A stretch of 47,255 nt of DNA from Prevotella sp. (GCA_017619275.1 JAFZSR010000064.1:1-47255); one strand, 5' to 3'; counted from the stretch's first letter, positions 8,211-18,924 are shown. The notes: generated by a model from the sequence alone, not told the origin. Program-made: numbers and translations.

Positions 8211-9542
8211 ATGGACAAAGGAAGTTTATTGATTAAGAATATCGGGCTGATGGTGGTCGACCGCCATGGCAAGCCTTTCCTTTGTGGAAAGGAGATGAGC
8301 CAGCTCGACATTCTTCACGACGCTTGGCTGCTTGTTGAGGACGGCCGAATCAAGGACTTTGGGGAGGCCCCCTCCCACCTCCCCCAACTGGGGGAGGCTG
8401 TTTCACCACCCCATCCCTCCCACCTCCCCCAAGAGGGTGCGCATGAGGTGGCCGCAGGGCAAGCCTCCCCCAGTTGGGGGAGGTTGGAGGGGGCCGATGC
8501 CCATGGCGGAGCCGTGCTGCCCTCGTTTTGCGACAGCCACACCCACTTGGTTTATGCTGACAGCCGCGAGGGCGAGTTTGTCGATAAGATTCAGGGTCTG
8601 AGCTATGCCGAGATAGCCCGCCGTGGCGGTGGCATCCTGAACAGTGCCGACCGTCTGCACGAAATGCCTGAAGACGAGCTTTTCCGCAGGTCGATGCTTC
8701 GTATCAACGAAATCATCCGGAAAGGAACGGGTGCCGTGGAGATAAAGAGCGGCTACGGACTGAACACCGCCGACGAGCTGAAAATGCTGCGCGTGATTCG
8801 CCGCATCAAGGAAACTGCGCCCCTGAAGGTGATGGCCACCTTCCTCGGTGCCCATGCCGTGGCGCGCGGCTACTCGCAGGAGCGCTATGTGGACCTGGTG
8901 GTCAACGAAATGATTCCCGAGGTGGGCCGACAAAAACTGGCCGATTTCATCGATGTTTTTTGCGATGAAGGCTTCTTCACGCCCGCAGAAACGGCCCGCA
9001 TATTGGAGGCGGGTGCCAAATGGGGCATGCGCCCAAAGATTCATGGGCAGGAGCTGGCCGACTCTGGCGGCGTGGAGGTGGCTGTGAGCCACCAGGCCCT
9101 TAGCGTGGACCACTTGGAGAGCATGACCGACAAGGACATCCGCAGTCTCACCCACACCCCCTCTACAATCCCTACCGCCCTGCCCGGCACGTCGTTCTTC
9201 CTGAATATGCCGTTTGCCCCCGGTAGCAAAATGATTGAGGCAGGGCTACCGCTTGCCATCGCCAGCGACTACAACCCAGGCTCCACACCCTCGGGCGACA
9301 TGAAGTTCGCCATGTCTCTGGCCTGTATCAAGATGCGGCTGTTGCCCGCCGAGGCGCTGATTGCCGCCACGCTGAACTCGGCTGCCGCCATGGGGCTGAG
9401 CAGTGACTATGGCTCCATCGCCCGTGGCAAGGTGGCCAATTTCTTCATCACCGACCCCATCCCCTCCATCGATTTCCTGCCTTACGCCTATACCACACCC
9501 CTGATTCGCCACATCGTGCTACAAGGAAACATCATATACTAA
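8211..9542 (+). CDS. hutI: Imidazolonepropionase, with an in-frame repeat insertion
   Basis: 443 residues against about 410 usual. It hydrolyses 4-imidazolone-5-propanoate to N-formimino-L-glutamate in histidine degradation. Amidohydrolase signatures: SFCDSHTHLVYADSREGEF (metal-binding HTH), IEIKSGYGLN-type segment (VEIKSGYGLN), FLGAHAVARGY, KIHGQELADSGG, SVDHLESM, ASDYNPGSTPSGDM. Residues about 52-95 (APSHLPQLGEAV and following Pro/Gly-rich sequence) are not part of the fold and are encoded by an inverted repeat at 8366-8495, placed just before the strand leading to the metal site. The reading frame is kept. No hutH, hutU or ftcD is in the window. It starts 21 bases after the UmuD-like gene and may share its transcript. 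Confidence 0.94.
   Translation: MDKGSLLIKNIGLMVVDRHGKPFLCGKEMSQLDILHDAWLLVEDGRIKDFGEAPSHLPQLGEAVSPPHPSHLPQEGAHEVAAGQASPSWGRLEGADAHGGAVLPSFCDSHTHLVYADSREGEFVDKIQGLSYAEIARRGGGILNSADRLHEMPEDELFRRSMLRINEIIRKGTGAVEIKSGYGLNTADELKMLRVIRRIKETAPLKVMATFLGAHAVARGYSQERYVDLVVNEMIPEVGRQKLADFIDVFCDEGFFTPAETARILEAGAKWGMRPKIHGQELADSGGVEVAVSHQALSVDHLESMTDKDIRSLTHTPSTIPTALPGTSFFLNMPFAPGSKMIEAGLPLAIASDYNPGSTPSGDMKFAMSLACIKMRLLPAEALIAATLNSAAAMGLSSDYGSIARGKVANFFITDPIPSIDFLPYAYTTPLIRHIVLQGNIIY
8366..8495. repeat. 33-bp inverted repeat inserted in frame within hutI
   Basis: The arms at 8366-8398 and 8463-8495 are reverse complements with one mismatch; each contains the palindrome CCTCCCCCAACTGGGGGAGG. The spacer holds a third partial copy (CCCACCTCCCCCAAGAGGG, about 8428-8446). 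It is translated as part of hutI. Confidence 0.88.
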
Positions 9543-9563
9543 CCTCATCAACCAATTAATACT

Positions 9564-10751
<1,188 letters not shown>

Positions 10752-10797
10752 CACTGCTAGAATCAGCTTTTCCAGCGGATACAAACTTTCGAAAATA

Positions 10798-10840
10798 AGC
10801 GTAGGGAATTGGCATGTTGAACGCCAATTCCCTACGCTTT
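10798..10840. terminator. Convergent terminator between kbl and the DUF4468 gene
   Basis: A 16-bp perfect stem (AGCGTAGGGAATTGGC at 10798-10813 with its complement at 10823-10838), 9-nt loop, then TT. A-rich sequence on the other side suits both directions. Confidence 0.8.
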
Positions 10841-10859
10841 CAGTTTAGCAAGGACGAAA

Positions 10860-11597
10860 TCACCAGTCGTCGTCCTCGTTGCCTACGATGCCGTTCTTTA
10901 TGGCTTCCTCGACCTTGTCGATGATGGCGTTGCTGTAGGCGTGCGTCATTACGAGAGCCTTGGCGCAGGTGCGCTTCTGGGCGTCTTTCTCCACGAAGGG
11001 ATAGTGCTTGGCTATCTCCCACTGCTCGTCGTAGAGGCGGGCGTTGGTCTTGTCCTCCTTCTTACGTTTGGAGTCGCCGTAAGTACGCTCGTCGGGGTCG
11101 ACCAGGCTGAGCCATCCCCCGCTCACGTCGGCCAGGATGTCGTAGCTCTGCACGGTGTAGGTGACGCGGACCTTTCCGTCTTTGATGTCGAGGCGGATGA
11201 CGGGCGTGATGCTCACCGAGTATTTGTTCAGTGTGCCCGTGTGGTTGACGATGGCGGGAATGGTGGAAGTGATGATGATGCAGCCAGCCTCTTTGTCGTT
11301 GAGGGTGATGGCCTGCTTATCTTTAAAAGTGGCGGTGGCCCAGTAGTTCAGTGCCACGTAGAGCTGGTCGCGCGTCTTTCCCGGTGCTTCAATCACCTGC
11401 TGATAGGTGAGCGACTCGTTTTTGTCGAGTGGCAGCCCCGAGGCAAGGTTCTTGGCAGCGTCGAGCCACTTGTCGCCGTATCGCTCCTTGGCATATTTCT
11501 CCAGGTCGGCGGCTTTCATCACCTGTGCCTGCAAGCTCATTGTGCCGCAGAAGATGAGGATGGCGGCGAGCATCCATCGTAGTGACTGTCTTTTCAT
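10860..11597 (-). CDS. Secreted DUF4468-type protein
   Basis: 245 residues with a signal peptide (LRWMLAAILIFCGTMSLQAQ). The mature part has the DUF4468 pattern: YQQVIEAPGKTRDQLYVALNYW followed by the beta-strand CIIITSTIPAIVNH and an IRLDIKDGKVRVTYTVQSYD segment. The DUF4468 fold is described as TBP-like; no function is known. It is a common periplasmic protein of Bacteroidota. It lies 46 bases after sufD on the same strand, with no clear promoter between, so it may be the last gene of the long minus-strand unit. It ends in an acidic tail (NEDDDW). Confidence 0.78.
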   Translation of the reverse strand: MKRQSLRWMLAAILIFCGTMSLQAQVMKAADLEKYAKERYGDKWLDAAKNLASGLPLDKNESLTYQQVIEAPGKTRDQLYVALNYWATATFKDKQAITLNDKEAGCIIITSTIPAIVNHTGTLNKYSVSITPVIRLDIKDGKVRVTYTVQSYDILADVSGGWLSLVDPDERTYGDSKRKKEDKTNARLYDEQWEIAKHYPFVEKDAQKRTCAKALVMTHAYSNAIIDKVEEAIKNGIVGNEDDDW

Positions 11598-11643
11598 TGT
11601 TTTGTTCTTTAGTTATTTTATTGCTTGATAATCGTTCGTTTCC

Positions 11644-12981
11644 CTATTTGCAGAGGCGGCAGCCCTCGCACTTGCTCAATTCGCCACGGAAGCGTTTCTC
11701 CACGAGATAATGCAGACGGTCGCGCAGTGGGGCGAGCTGCATCTTATCGACCACCTCGTTGATAAATGCCTGTTGCAGCAGGATGCGCGCTTCGCGCTCG
11801 CTGATGCCGCGCTGTCGCATATAGAACAGTGCCTGGTCGCCCAGCTGTCCCACGGTGCTGCCGTGGGCGCACTTCACATCGTCGGCATAGATTTCGAGCA
11901 TGGGCTGTGTCAGCATGCGGGCCTGATGGCTGGCGCATAGGTTCTGGTTGGTCATTTGCGACGTGGTCTGCTGGGCACCCGGCTGCACCAGCACGCGCCC
12001 GGCAAAGGCTCCCAACGAGTCGCCATCGAGTGCGTATTTGTACACCTCGTTGCTGGTGCAATGGGGTGCCTGGTGGGTGATGAGCGTGTTGTTGTCGACG
12101 TGCTGCTGCTTGTCGGCGATAACACATCCATAGCAGCCGCACTCGGCGCCCTCGCCCTGCAGGGTCAGGTCGAGCTTGTTACGCGTGGTGCCATTGTGGA
12201 GGGTGATGACGTTGTGGGTGACACGGCTGTGGGCCTGCTGGTTGATATAGGCGTTGCTCACGCGTACATTTTTATAATGTGTCTCCTCCATGCAGTAGAG
12301 GTCGAGGCTGGCATGTTCGCCCACAAAGGCCTCGATGACCTGTGTGGCCAGGAAACTGCTGTCGCTGGCGGTGTGGTCGCAGAAGAGCATCTTCAGCTCG
12401 GCACCCTCCTCGAGCACGATGAGCACGCGGCGGTTCACCATCAGTCCACCCTGCAAGCGTGGTGGCGCCTGCAGGATGTTGATGACCTGCAGGGCGCGCT
12501 CTACCTTGACCCCTCGTGGCACATAGACAAAGAGTCCGTCCTGCGCCAGCATGGTGTTCAGACTGCTGACGGCATCGTCGTCCTCACCAGCCAGATGGTT
12601 GTAGAAGCTGCTGCTGACCATCTGGCTCAAGGGCTGCACGACGACCCCCTGGGGCAGCGACACATGGGGCTGCGCGTCGGCATAGAAGGCATCGTTGACC
12701 ACGAAGAATAGGCTGGTGGAGAGGTTGGGCACATCGCAGCTGAAGGCCTTATAGGGGTCGGCGGGAATGGTCAGCCGGTTCAGGTTCACGCCGTAGTTGG
12801 GTTCGAAGAGACGCTGCATGTCGGTGTACTTATAGTGCTCCACCTTCTGCGAGGGGAACCCCTTGGCGGCAAAGCGGCCGAAGGCCTCGTCGCGCACGGC
12901 GTTCATCACGTCGTTGCTGTGCGCGAAGATGATGTCGCGCTGCTGCTCGTACAACTCTATGTATTGTTGTTCGCTTTTCAT
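11644..12981 (-). CDS. sufD: Fe-S cluster assembly protein SufD
   Basis: 445 residues, usual length. The N-terminal half has the SufD-type DEAFGRFAAKGFPSQKVEHY and KYTDMQRLF segments. The beta-helical core follows (YVPRGVKVE; VLEEGAELKMLFCDHTA; LDLYCMEE; TLQGEGAECGCYGC; ITHQAPHCTSNEVYKYALDG; GAFAGRVLVQPGAQQTTSQM; EIYADDVKCAHGSTVGQL). It pairs with SufB and SufC as the scaffold for Fe-S assembly in the cytosol. The C-terminus carries a Cys-rich tail (CEGCRLCK). Only 7 bases separate it from sufC. SufB and SufS, usually adjacent, are absent from this window. Confidence 0.95.
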   Translation of the reverse strand: MKSEQQYIELYEQQRDIIFAHSNDVMNAVRDEAFGRFAAKGFPSQKVEHYKYTDMQRLFEPNYGVNLNRLTIPADPYKAFSCDVPNLSTSLFFVVNDAFYADAQPHVSLPQGVVVQPLSQMVSSSFYNHLAGEDDDAVSSLNTMLAQDGLFVYVPRGVKVERALQVINILQAPPRLQGGLMVNRRVLIVLEEGAELKMLFCDHTASDSSFLATQVIEAFVGEHASLDLYCMEETHYKNVRVSNAYINQQAHSRVTHNVITLHNGTTRNKLDLTLQGEGAECGCYGCVIADKQQHVDNNTLITHQAPHCTSNEVYKYALDGDSLGAFAGRVLVQPGAQQTTSQMTNQNLCASHQARMLTQPMLEIYADDVKCAHGSTVGQLGDQALFYMRQRGISEREARILLQQAFINEVVDKMQLAPLRDRLHYLVEKRFRGELSKCEGCRLCK

Positions 12982-12988
12982 GATATGC

Positions 12989-13744
<756 letters not shown>

Positions 13745-13763
13745 GTCGGTCTTCTGTTTTGTT

Positions 13764-14732
13764 TTATTTGGTGGGTGTCACGGGCAGTATGCGCCCGTCT
13801 TTGCTGAATTGCATGGGGTCGATGCACACCTCGCGGTGGAAGCCGGGACCATCCTTGCGGTCCATGTAGGCAGCGTTGATGCGGTGGTAGACGATGTACC
13901 AGCGGTCCTTGCCGGGAATCTTCAACACGCTGTTGTGGGCGGGGCCGAAGATTTTATCTTCCGGGCGCTGCTGCAGGATGATGGGGTCGTCGGCCACCTT
14001 GATGGGGCCAAGAGGCGAGGTGGCGGTGCCGTAGGCCACATGGTAGTTGGGCGAGCCGGTGTCGTCGACGCTCCAAAGGAAATAGTAGATGCCGTTGCGC
14101 TTGATGACGTAGGTGCCCTCGCGGTAGGCATAGTCCTGCAGGGTGCCGCCGCGCGGGGTGAGCACGGTGACGGTGGTGGTGTCGATAGAGGTCATGTCGG
14201 CGTTCAGCTTCGCCCCGGCCATGTAGCCATTGCCCCAATAGAGGTAGCTCTGCCCGTCGTCGTCGGTGAAGACATCGACGTCAATCTGCTGGCCTCCTCT
14301 CACACCGTGGGGGCGGCTGTCGATGATGGGACGGCCGAAGTCGACGAAAGGCCCGGTGGGCGAGTCGCTGATGGCGACGCCGATGGCTTTGCGCTCGCCC
14401 TGGTCGCCGCTGTAGTAGAAATAGTACTTGCCGTTTTTGTATTCAATGGCGGGTGCCCAGGCGTTTCCGCGAGCCCAGCGGGTATCCTTCTTCAGGTCGA
14501 GGATGATGCCCTCGTAGCGCCACTGCTTGAGGTCCTTCGACGAGTAGCAAGTGAAGTAGTAGCCTCCCCAGCCGGGTGCGCCGTCGGTGGTGGAGTAGAT
14601 GTAATAACGTCCGTCGGGAGCCGCCAGCACCTCGGGGTCGGCGTGCATCTCGGGCAGGATGGGGTTTTGCGCCCTTACGGGGCTAAACGCGAACTGACAG
14701 ATGAGAAATGACAGAATGAGTAAACGCTTCAT
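13764..14732 (-). CDS. Secreted glycoside hydrolase family 43 protein
   Basis: 322 residues with a signal peptide ending SPVRAQ, so it is periplasmic or surface-exposed. It has the five-bladed propeller pattern of GH43: EMHADPEVLAAPDGRYYIYST (Asp32 as likely catalytic base), NAWAPAIEYKNGKYYFYYSG, IDVDVFTDDDGQSYLYWGNG (second acidic residue), AYREGTYVIKRNGIYYFLWS (Glu likely general acid), FGPAHNSVLKI and WYIVYHRI. The family includes arabinofuranosidases, xylosidases and galactosidases; the subfamily cannot be fixed here. It sits between an M16 peptidase and sufC in a closely spaced run with no polysaccharide-utilisation partner, which is an unusual place for it. Confidence 0.9.
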   Translation of the reverse strand: MKRLLILSFLICQFAFSPVRAQNPILPEMHADPEVLAAPDGRYYIYSTTDGAPGWGGYYFTCYSSKDLKQWRYEGIILDLKKDTRWARGNAWAPAIEYKNGKYYFYYSGDQGERKAIGVAISDSPTGPFVDFGRPIIDSRPHGVRGGQQIDVDVFTDDDGQSYLYWGNGYMAGAKLNADMTSIDTTTVTVLTPRGGTLQDYAYREGTYVIKRNGIYYFLWSVDDTGSPNYHVAYGTATSPLGPIKVADDPIILQQRPEDKIFGPAHNSVLKIPGKDRWYIVYHRINAAYMDRKDGPGFHREVCIDPMQFSKDGRILPVTPTK

Positions 14733-14752
14733 AATGATAAATAGTTAAGTGG

Positions 14753-16093
14753 TTAATGGTAGATGAGTGTGGTAATGCGTTCTGGAGTGAAGAGTAGCTG
14801 GGCTACGTTGAGCAGGTCGTCGGGCGTAAGGCGGTCGATGTGGGCCATGATGTCGTTCAGACTGCGCCCTTTGCCTGTATGCAGGAACGTGCGGGCAGAA
14901 TCGATGGTGAACTGCTCGCGGTTCTCGCAAGCAATGGCCAGCTGACCCTGCAGCTGACGTTTGGCTTGGCGCAGAACGGTGGGTGAGAGCAGCTGCTGCG
15001 TGAAACGGTCGAGCTCGCGGCGCACCAATCGGCAGCAGCGGTCAACATCGTGTGGGTCACAACCGAAGTAGACGGCCCATAGCCCCGTATCACTATAGCA
15101 AGTCATCGAGCTGTCGACGGTGTACACTAGCCCGTGGCGCTCGCGCAGCGTCAGGTTGAGGCGTGAGTTCATGCTGGGGCCACCCAGGATGTTGTTCAGC
15201 AGGTAGAGCGCCCAGCGGCGGTCGTCGTTGGCAGCAAAGGCGCGGGTACCCAGCATGACATGAGCCTGATGAGTGCCGCGCTCGCGGATGGTAATCGGGG
15301 GGAGGGATGTATTTAAGGGGAGTGAAAGGGGAGTGAAGGAGGAGTGAAGGGGGAGTGAAGGAGGAGTGAAGGGGGAGTGAAGGGGGAGTGAAGGGGACAA
15401 TACTTCCCTCTGCTGGTCTATCGTCCCTTTCACTTCCCATTCACTCCCTTTCACTCCCTTTTCACTCCCTTTCACTCCCTTTTCACTCCCTTTCACTCCC
15501 CCTTCACTCCTTTTCACTCCCCTTTCACTCCCCGAAACAAACAGCACACAGTTTTCGGGCCTGTACCATTGCTGGGTGAAACGACGGGCGTCGTCGCTGG
15601 TGTAGGAGCGCACCTGCTGGCTGTTGCCCAGGATGTTATGACCCAACGGATGGTTGGGGAACAGCAAATTCTCGAACTCGTCGTAGATGAGTTCAGAAGG
15701 GGAGTCTTCGTAGCTCTCAATCTCATCGCACACCACCTCGCGTTCTTTCTCCACCTCATGCTGCGGGTATTGGCTGTTGAAGACAATGTCGCAGAGCACG
15801 TCGATGGCACGCTGCAGGTATTGGTGCTGCACCACGCAGTAGTAGACGGTGTCTTCCTTGTTGGTGAAGGCGTTGAGTTCACCTCCCACACCCTCGATGT
15901 CGTTGATGATTTTCCTGGCCGAGCGCCGACTGGTGCCCTTGAAGGCCAGGTGCTCGCAGAAATGAGCCAGTCCGTGTTCTCCAGGAGCTTCATTGCGGGT
16001 GCCGGCATGAACGGCAATGCCGCAATAGGCCACTTGTGAGGTGGATGGCAGTTGCAGTAGGCGCAAACCTGGAGGGAGGAGAGGGAGCTTCAT
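14753..16093 (-). CDS. M16-family zinc peptidase with a repeat-encoded linker
   Basis: 446 residues from ATG 16093, whose ATGA overlaps the stop of the helicase gene (an earlier in-frame ATG at 16126 would overlap it more). The inverted zincin motif is HFCEH (His44, Glu47, His48) within GEHGLAHFCEHLAFKG; the third ligand lies in EREVVCDEIESYEDSP. NAFTNKEDTVYYC and FPNHPLGHNILG are typical. The second half has HQAHVMLGTRAF, GGPSMNSRLNLTLRERHGLVY and YFGCDP. Between halves, residues about 186-258 consist of repeats (GVKGSEKGVKGSE, then SLPLHSPFTPPSLPLHS), encoded by the inverted repeat at 15319-15533. No signal peptide, so probably cytosolic processing peptidase. Confidence 0.92.
   Translation of the reverse strand: MKLPLLPPGLRLLQLPSTSQVAYCGIAVHAGTRNEAPGEHGLAHFCEHLAFKGTSRRSARKIINDIEGVGGELNAFTNKEDTVYYCVVQHQYLQRAIDVLCDIVFNSQYPQHEVEKEREVVCDEIESYEDSPSELIYDEFENLLFPNHPLGHNILGNSQQVRSYTSDDARRFTQQWYRPENCVLFVSGSERGVKRSEGGVKGSEKGVKGSEKGVKGSEWEVKGTIDQQREVLSPSLPLHSPFTPPSLPLHSSFTPLSLPLNTSLPPITIRERGTHQAHVMLGTRAFAANDDRRWALYLLNNILGGPSMNSRLNLTLRERHGLVYTVDSSMTCYSDTGLWAVYFGCDPHDVDRCCRLVRRELDRFTQQLLSPTVLRQAKRQLQGQLAIACENREQFTIDSARTFLHTGKGRSLNDIMAHIDRLTPDDLLNVAQLLFTPERITTLIYH
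15319..15533. repeat. Inverted arrays of an 11-nt unit inside the M16 peptidase gene
   Basis: From 15319 to about 15394 a unit like GGAGTGAAGGG repeats about seven times. From about 15437 to 15533 the complementary unit (CACTCCCTTTT) repeats about nine times with 10- to 11-nt spacing. The middle 40 bases are unique. The arms are reverse complements, so a hairpin of about 70 bp is possible. The frame is kept through the whole element. Confidence 0.9.
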
Positions 16094-18066
16094 GACGTCT
16101 TTCTTAAAGATTGTATGTATTGCCACAGCTTGCGATAGAAGGGATGGCGGGTGAGGGTGTGGCGGTCGCCAAGGATAATCACCTTCATGCGGGCTCGGGT
16201 GATGGCCACGTTCATGCGACGCAGGTCGCGAAGGAAGCCTATCTGTCCCTCGTCGTTGCTGCGCACGAGCGAGATGACGATGATGTCGCGCTCCTGTCCT
16301 TGGAAGCCATCGACGGTGTTCACCGTGATGAAACGTCGGAAGGGCTTGAAGAAATCGTTCTTGCGCAGCAGTTGGCGAAGGAGCTGCACCTGTGCACGAT
16401 AGGGCGAGATGATGCCCACGTCGAGCCGTTCCTCCATGATGCGCTCGCGGCCTATCAGTTCGAAGTAGGCCTGCAGGGAGAGAAGGGTGAGTTGGGCTTC
16501 GGTCTTGTTCAAAAGGGATGTGCCAGCGCCCCCCGAGGGGGCTTCATTGCCGTTTGTGTCACCCTCGGAGGGCGAAACGGGGGCTTCTATCCACGTCATG
16601 GGCAAATCCAAGTCGAGGATGCTGCGGTTTCTTACTTGCGGCGCGGCAATCATTTGGTTATGGTAGAACCAATCGCTACTGAAGCGCATAATGTCTTCGT
16701 GCATGCGGTATTGCATGCGGAGCAGCGTCACCACTTCGGGCTTCTCGTTGGCGATGCGCTCCATGAGTGTGCGTCCCAGCCCGCCCTTCAGGGCTTCGTA
16801 GCATTTCACCGTGGGCGGCAATTGGCAGTGGTCGCCGGCGAAGACGACACGTCCGGCGCGACGGATGGCAATCCAGCAGGCAGCCTCCAAGGCTTGTGCC
16901 GCCTCGTCGATGAACAGCGTGCCAAACTTCTGCCCGTCGAGCAGACGGTTGGCAGAACCGACGAGGGTGCTGGCGATGACGTGCGCCTGACTGAAGAGTT
17001 CCTGGTTGATGCGTATCTCCAACTCGGTGGCGCGGCTCTTCAGGCGGTCCATCTTCTGATGCCACTGTTCGCCGTGCTTCTTCTGGCTGCGCAAATCGCG
17101 GATGGCCTTGCGGATGGCCCACAGTTGCGGGTAGTCGGGATGAGCCTCGAAACGGCGCTCGTAGGTGAAGGAGAGCATCTTGTCGTTCACACGCGAGGGA
17201 TTGCCGATGCGCAGCACGTTCAGGCCACGGTCGACAAGCTTTTCACTAATCCAGTCAACGGCCATGTTGCTTTGGGCGCAGACGAGCACCTGTGGCTCGC
17301 GGCGCAGCGTTTCATAGATGGCCTCGACGAGTGTGGTGGTCTTGCCCGTGCCGGGAGGACCGTGGACGATGGACACGTCCTTGGCTCGCAGCACCTCGTT
17401 CACGGCATGTGCTTGCGTGGGGTTGAGGTAGTCGAAGCCCATGTCGGGGAAGGAGAAGGTCTCGGCCTTCTGTCGCGAATAAAACAAGTCGCGAAGGTAT
17501 CCCAGGCGGCCTTTGGCACGCATGGTGCGCTCCAGCGCCTCGAACATCAGGCGGTAGCTGGTTTCGTCGAAGAAGAGCTGCACGCCCAGCTGGGCGTCGT
17601 CGGTGAGCAAGAGGTCGCTGACGGGGAAACCATCGGGCACGGACACCACCATACGGTCGCCATCAACGTAGGAAACGGTGCCTGTGGAAGAGAAGATATG
17701 GGGCGATTGGGGTTGATGGGTTTGATGGGGTGACTGGGCTTGATGGGATTGCCCATTAGCCCCATTAGTCCCATTACTCCCATCAATCTTAAAGAACTGC
17801 ACAGGCCGCCCGAACTCAAAGTTATGCTCGGCAGGCTCCTCTTCCTCGGCAGACTGCCGGAACACCTCTACGCAGAATTGATTGAGCGAGTTATAGTAGC
17901 TTCGACCCACACGCACGGGCAGCCAGGCATCGCCACGAGCCACGAGGCGCTCAACGCCACGGGCCTGCTGAGCCTGCTGGAACTCCTCTTTCTCGGCTTC
18001 ATACTCCATTTGCAGCAACATGCGTTGTTGCTGAAGCTCCAGTATGGGTGATGTTACTTCGCTCAA
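16090..18066 (-). CDS. Superfamily 1 DNA/RNA helicase (Upf1/IGHMBP2-like)
   Basis: 658 residues. Motifs in order: NPTQAHAVNEVL (Q motif), VHGPPGTGKTTTLVEAIYE (motif I), VLVCAQSNMAVDWISEKL (Ia), TLFIDEAAQALEAACWIA (II, DEAA), VVFAGDHCQLPPTV (III), LLRMQYRMHEDIMRFSS (IV region), VNTVDGFQGQERDIIVISLVRS (V) and RRMNVAITRARMKVIILGD (VI). The N-terminus has a coiled-coil-like start and a beta-barrel. Two low-complexity segments look like repeat insertions: residues about 93-122 (DGSNGTNGANGQSHQAQ and following) and about 497-514. It acts on nucleic acid with 5'-3' polarity in studied relatives; the cellular role is unknown. It overlaps the M16 gene by four bases and follows the DUF3108 gene after 8 bases. 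Confidence 0.93.
   Translation of the reverse strand: MSEVTSPILELQQQRMLLQMEYEAEKEEFQQAQQARGVERLVARGDAWLPVRVGRSYYNSLNQFCVEVFRQSAEEEEPAEHNFEFGRPVQFFKIDGSNGTNGANGQSHQAQSPHQTHQPQSPHIFSSTGTVSYVDGDRMVVSVPDGFPVSDLLLTDDAQLGVQLFFDETSYRLMFEALERTMRAKGRLGYLRDLFYSRQKAETFSFPDMGFDYLNPTQAHAVNEVLRAKDVSIVHGPPGTGKTTTLVEAIYETLRREPQVLVCAQSNMAVDWISEKLVDRGLNVLRIGNPSRVNDKMLSFTYERRFEAHPDYPQLWAIRKAIRDLRSQKKHGEQWHQKMDRLKSRATELEIRINQELFSQAHVIASTLVGSANRLLDGQKFGTLFIDEAAQALEAACWIAIRRAGRVVFAGDHCQLPPTVKCYEALKGGLGRTLMERIANEKPEVVTLLRMQYRMHEDIMRFSSDWFYHNQMIAAPQVRNRSILDLDLPMTWIEAPVSPSEGDTNGNEAPSGGAGTSLLNKTEAQLTLLSLQAYFELIGRERIMEERLDVGIISPYRAQVQLLRQLLRKNDFFKPFRRFITVNTVDGFQGQERDIIVISLVRSNDEGQIGFLRDLRRMNVAITRARMKVIILGDRHTLTRHPFYRKLWQYIQSLRKTS
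17701..17788. repeat. 9-nt-unit inverted repeat inside the helicase gene
   Basis: On the plus strand TTGATGGG-like units run from 17701 to about 17753; the complement (CCCATTA/CCCATCAA, 9-nt period) runs from 17754 to 17788. It encodes a Gly/Asn/Gln/His/Pro-rich stretch before the helicase core. Confidence 0.75.
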
Positions 18067-18074
18067 TTGTATAT

Positions 18075-18899
18075 TTACTTCAGTTTTGCTTCCAATGGAT
18101 TGCGCACACCTTGATAGGAACGGAGGTAGGCTTTAGCCGATCCGAACGACAGGTGCATGTCGAGTCGCACGGGCATGTGGTTCTCGTCGTCGGTGACATA
18201 GAAGCGTATCAACTCACTTTCCTTCCCGTCCTCGCGTTCCATGAACGAGAAGACCAGGCAACGGAATTTCTCGCGCGAGTCCTCCACCTTATAGTTCTCC
18301 TTTCCCCGATAAACCATCCAGGAGTCAGCAAGGTGCTTGGCATCGGTGATGGGCAAGGGGATGATGTCGCCCTTCTTCATCTGCGAAGCGTCGAAGTTGC
18401 GAGCCCTCAGGAAGATGCTCATCATGTCGTAGACGCACTCCTGGTATTCTTTTTCCTGCCAGTTGTGCTCGCCATGACGGTTGATGCGGTGCATCTTCAC
18501 CTTGGAGAATCCATCGCCAGGATAAGTGTACCACAGCTCATCCACATAGTAGCGCTTGCCCTCAAGGGCACCCTTGCGATAATAGAGCGGCGAGAGGTCG
18601 CTGATAGAGCAGTAGGAGGTGAGCGTGTCGCGCATCACAAAGACACCATCGAGCTTGTCGTTGCCCTTGGTGATGAGGTTGGTGCGATAGCAGGGCATGC
18701 CATTGTAGGTAGACATCACCGTCGACATCGACGCTGCCCCCACCTTCACCCACACGAACTGCCAATTGAAATAGAGGTCATAGGCCAGGAATTCACCTGC
18801 CTTGAAAGCCTTATTCTCAATGCCACACTGGCTTTGTGCCTTTACGGGGCTTGCAAATAGAGAACAAAGTAGCGCAATTGCAATGATTATTCGTTTCAT
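18075..18899 (-). CDS. Secreted DUF3108 protein
   Basis: 274 residues with a signal peptide (IIIAIALLCSLFASPVKAQ). The mature part fits DUF3108: AFKAGEFLAYDLYFNWQFVW, VGAASMSTV, PCYRTNLITKG and MPVRLDMHLSFGSAKAYLRSYQG near the C-terminus. The family is periplasmic and beta-rich, without an established activity. It lies between the SbsA-Ig lipoprotein and the helicase in a tight same-strand run (25 and 8 bases), so co-expression is likely. No catalytic residues are evident. Confidence 0.82.
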   Translation of the reverse strand: MKRIIIAIALLCSLFASPVKAQSQCGIENKAFKAGEFLAYDLYFNWQFVWVKVGAASMSTVMSTYNGMPCYRTNLITKGNDKLDGVFVMRDTLTSYCSISDLSPLYYRKGALEGKRYYVDELWYTYPGDGFSKVKMHRINRHGEHNWQEKEYQECVYDMMSIFLRARNFDASQMKKGDIIPLPITDAKHLADSWMVYRGKENYKVEDSREKFRCLVFSFMEREDGKESELIRFYVTDDENHMPVRLDMHLSFGSAKAYLRSYQGVRNPLEAKLK

Positions 18900-18924
18900 C
18901 TTCTTAATTTTTCAAGTTAAACAA

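Noticed and set aside
15319-15533. CRISPR-like look of the repeat arrays here and at 24648-24722
   Set aside because: Units are 7-11 nt with no spacers of uniform length, no unique spacer content and no cas genes nearby.
16525-16575. Second repeat-like insertion in the helicase (GC-rich, encoding SPSEGDTNGNEAPSGGAG)
   Set aside because: Small palindromes (GCCCTCCGAGGG, GCCCCCTCGGGGGG) are visible but periodicity is too weak to call a repeat with confidence.
16111-17733. 540-codon plus-strand frame opposite the helicase gene (also long frames at 34-942, 9519-10784, 29602-31404 and 34772-36838)
   Set aside because: Each is antisense to a gene with clear family motifs; composition (His/Val/Leu/Gly-rich) is typical of the shadow of high-GC coding DNA.
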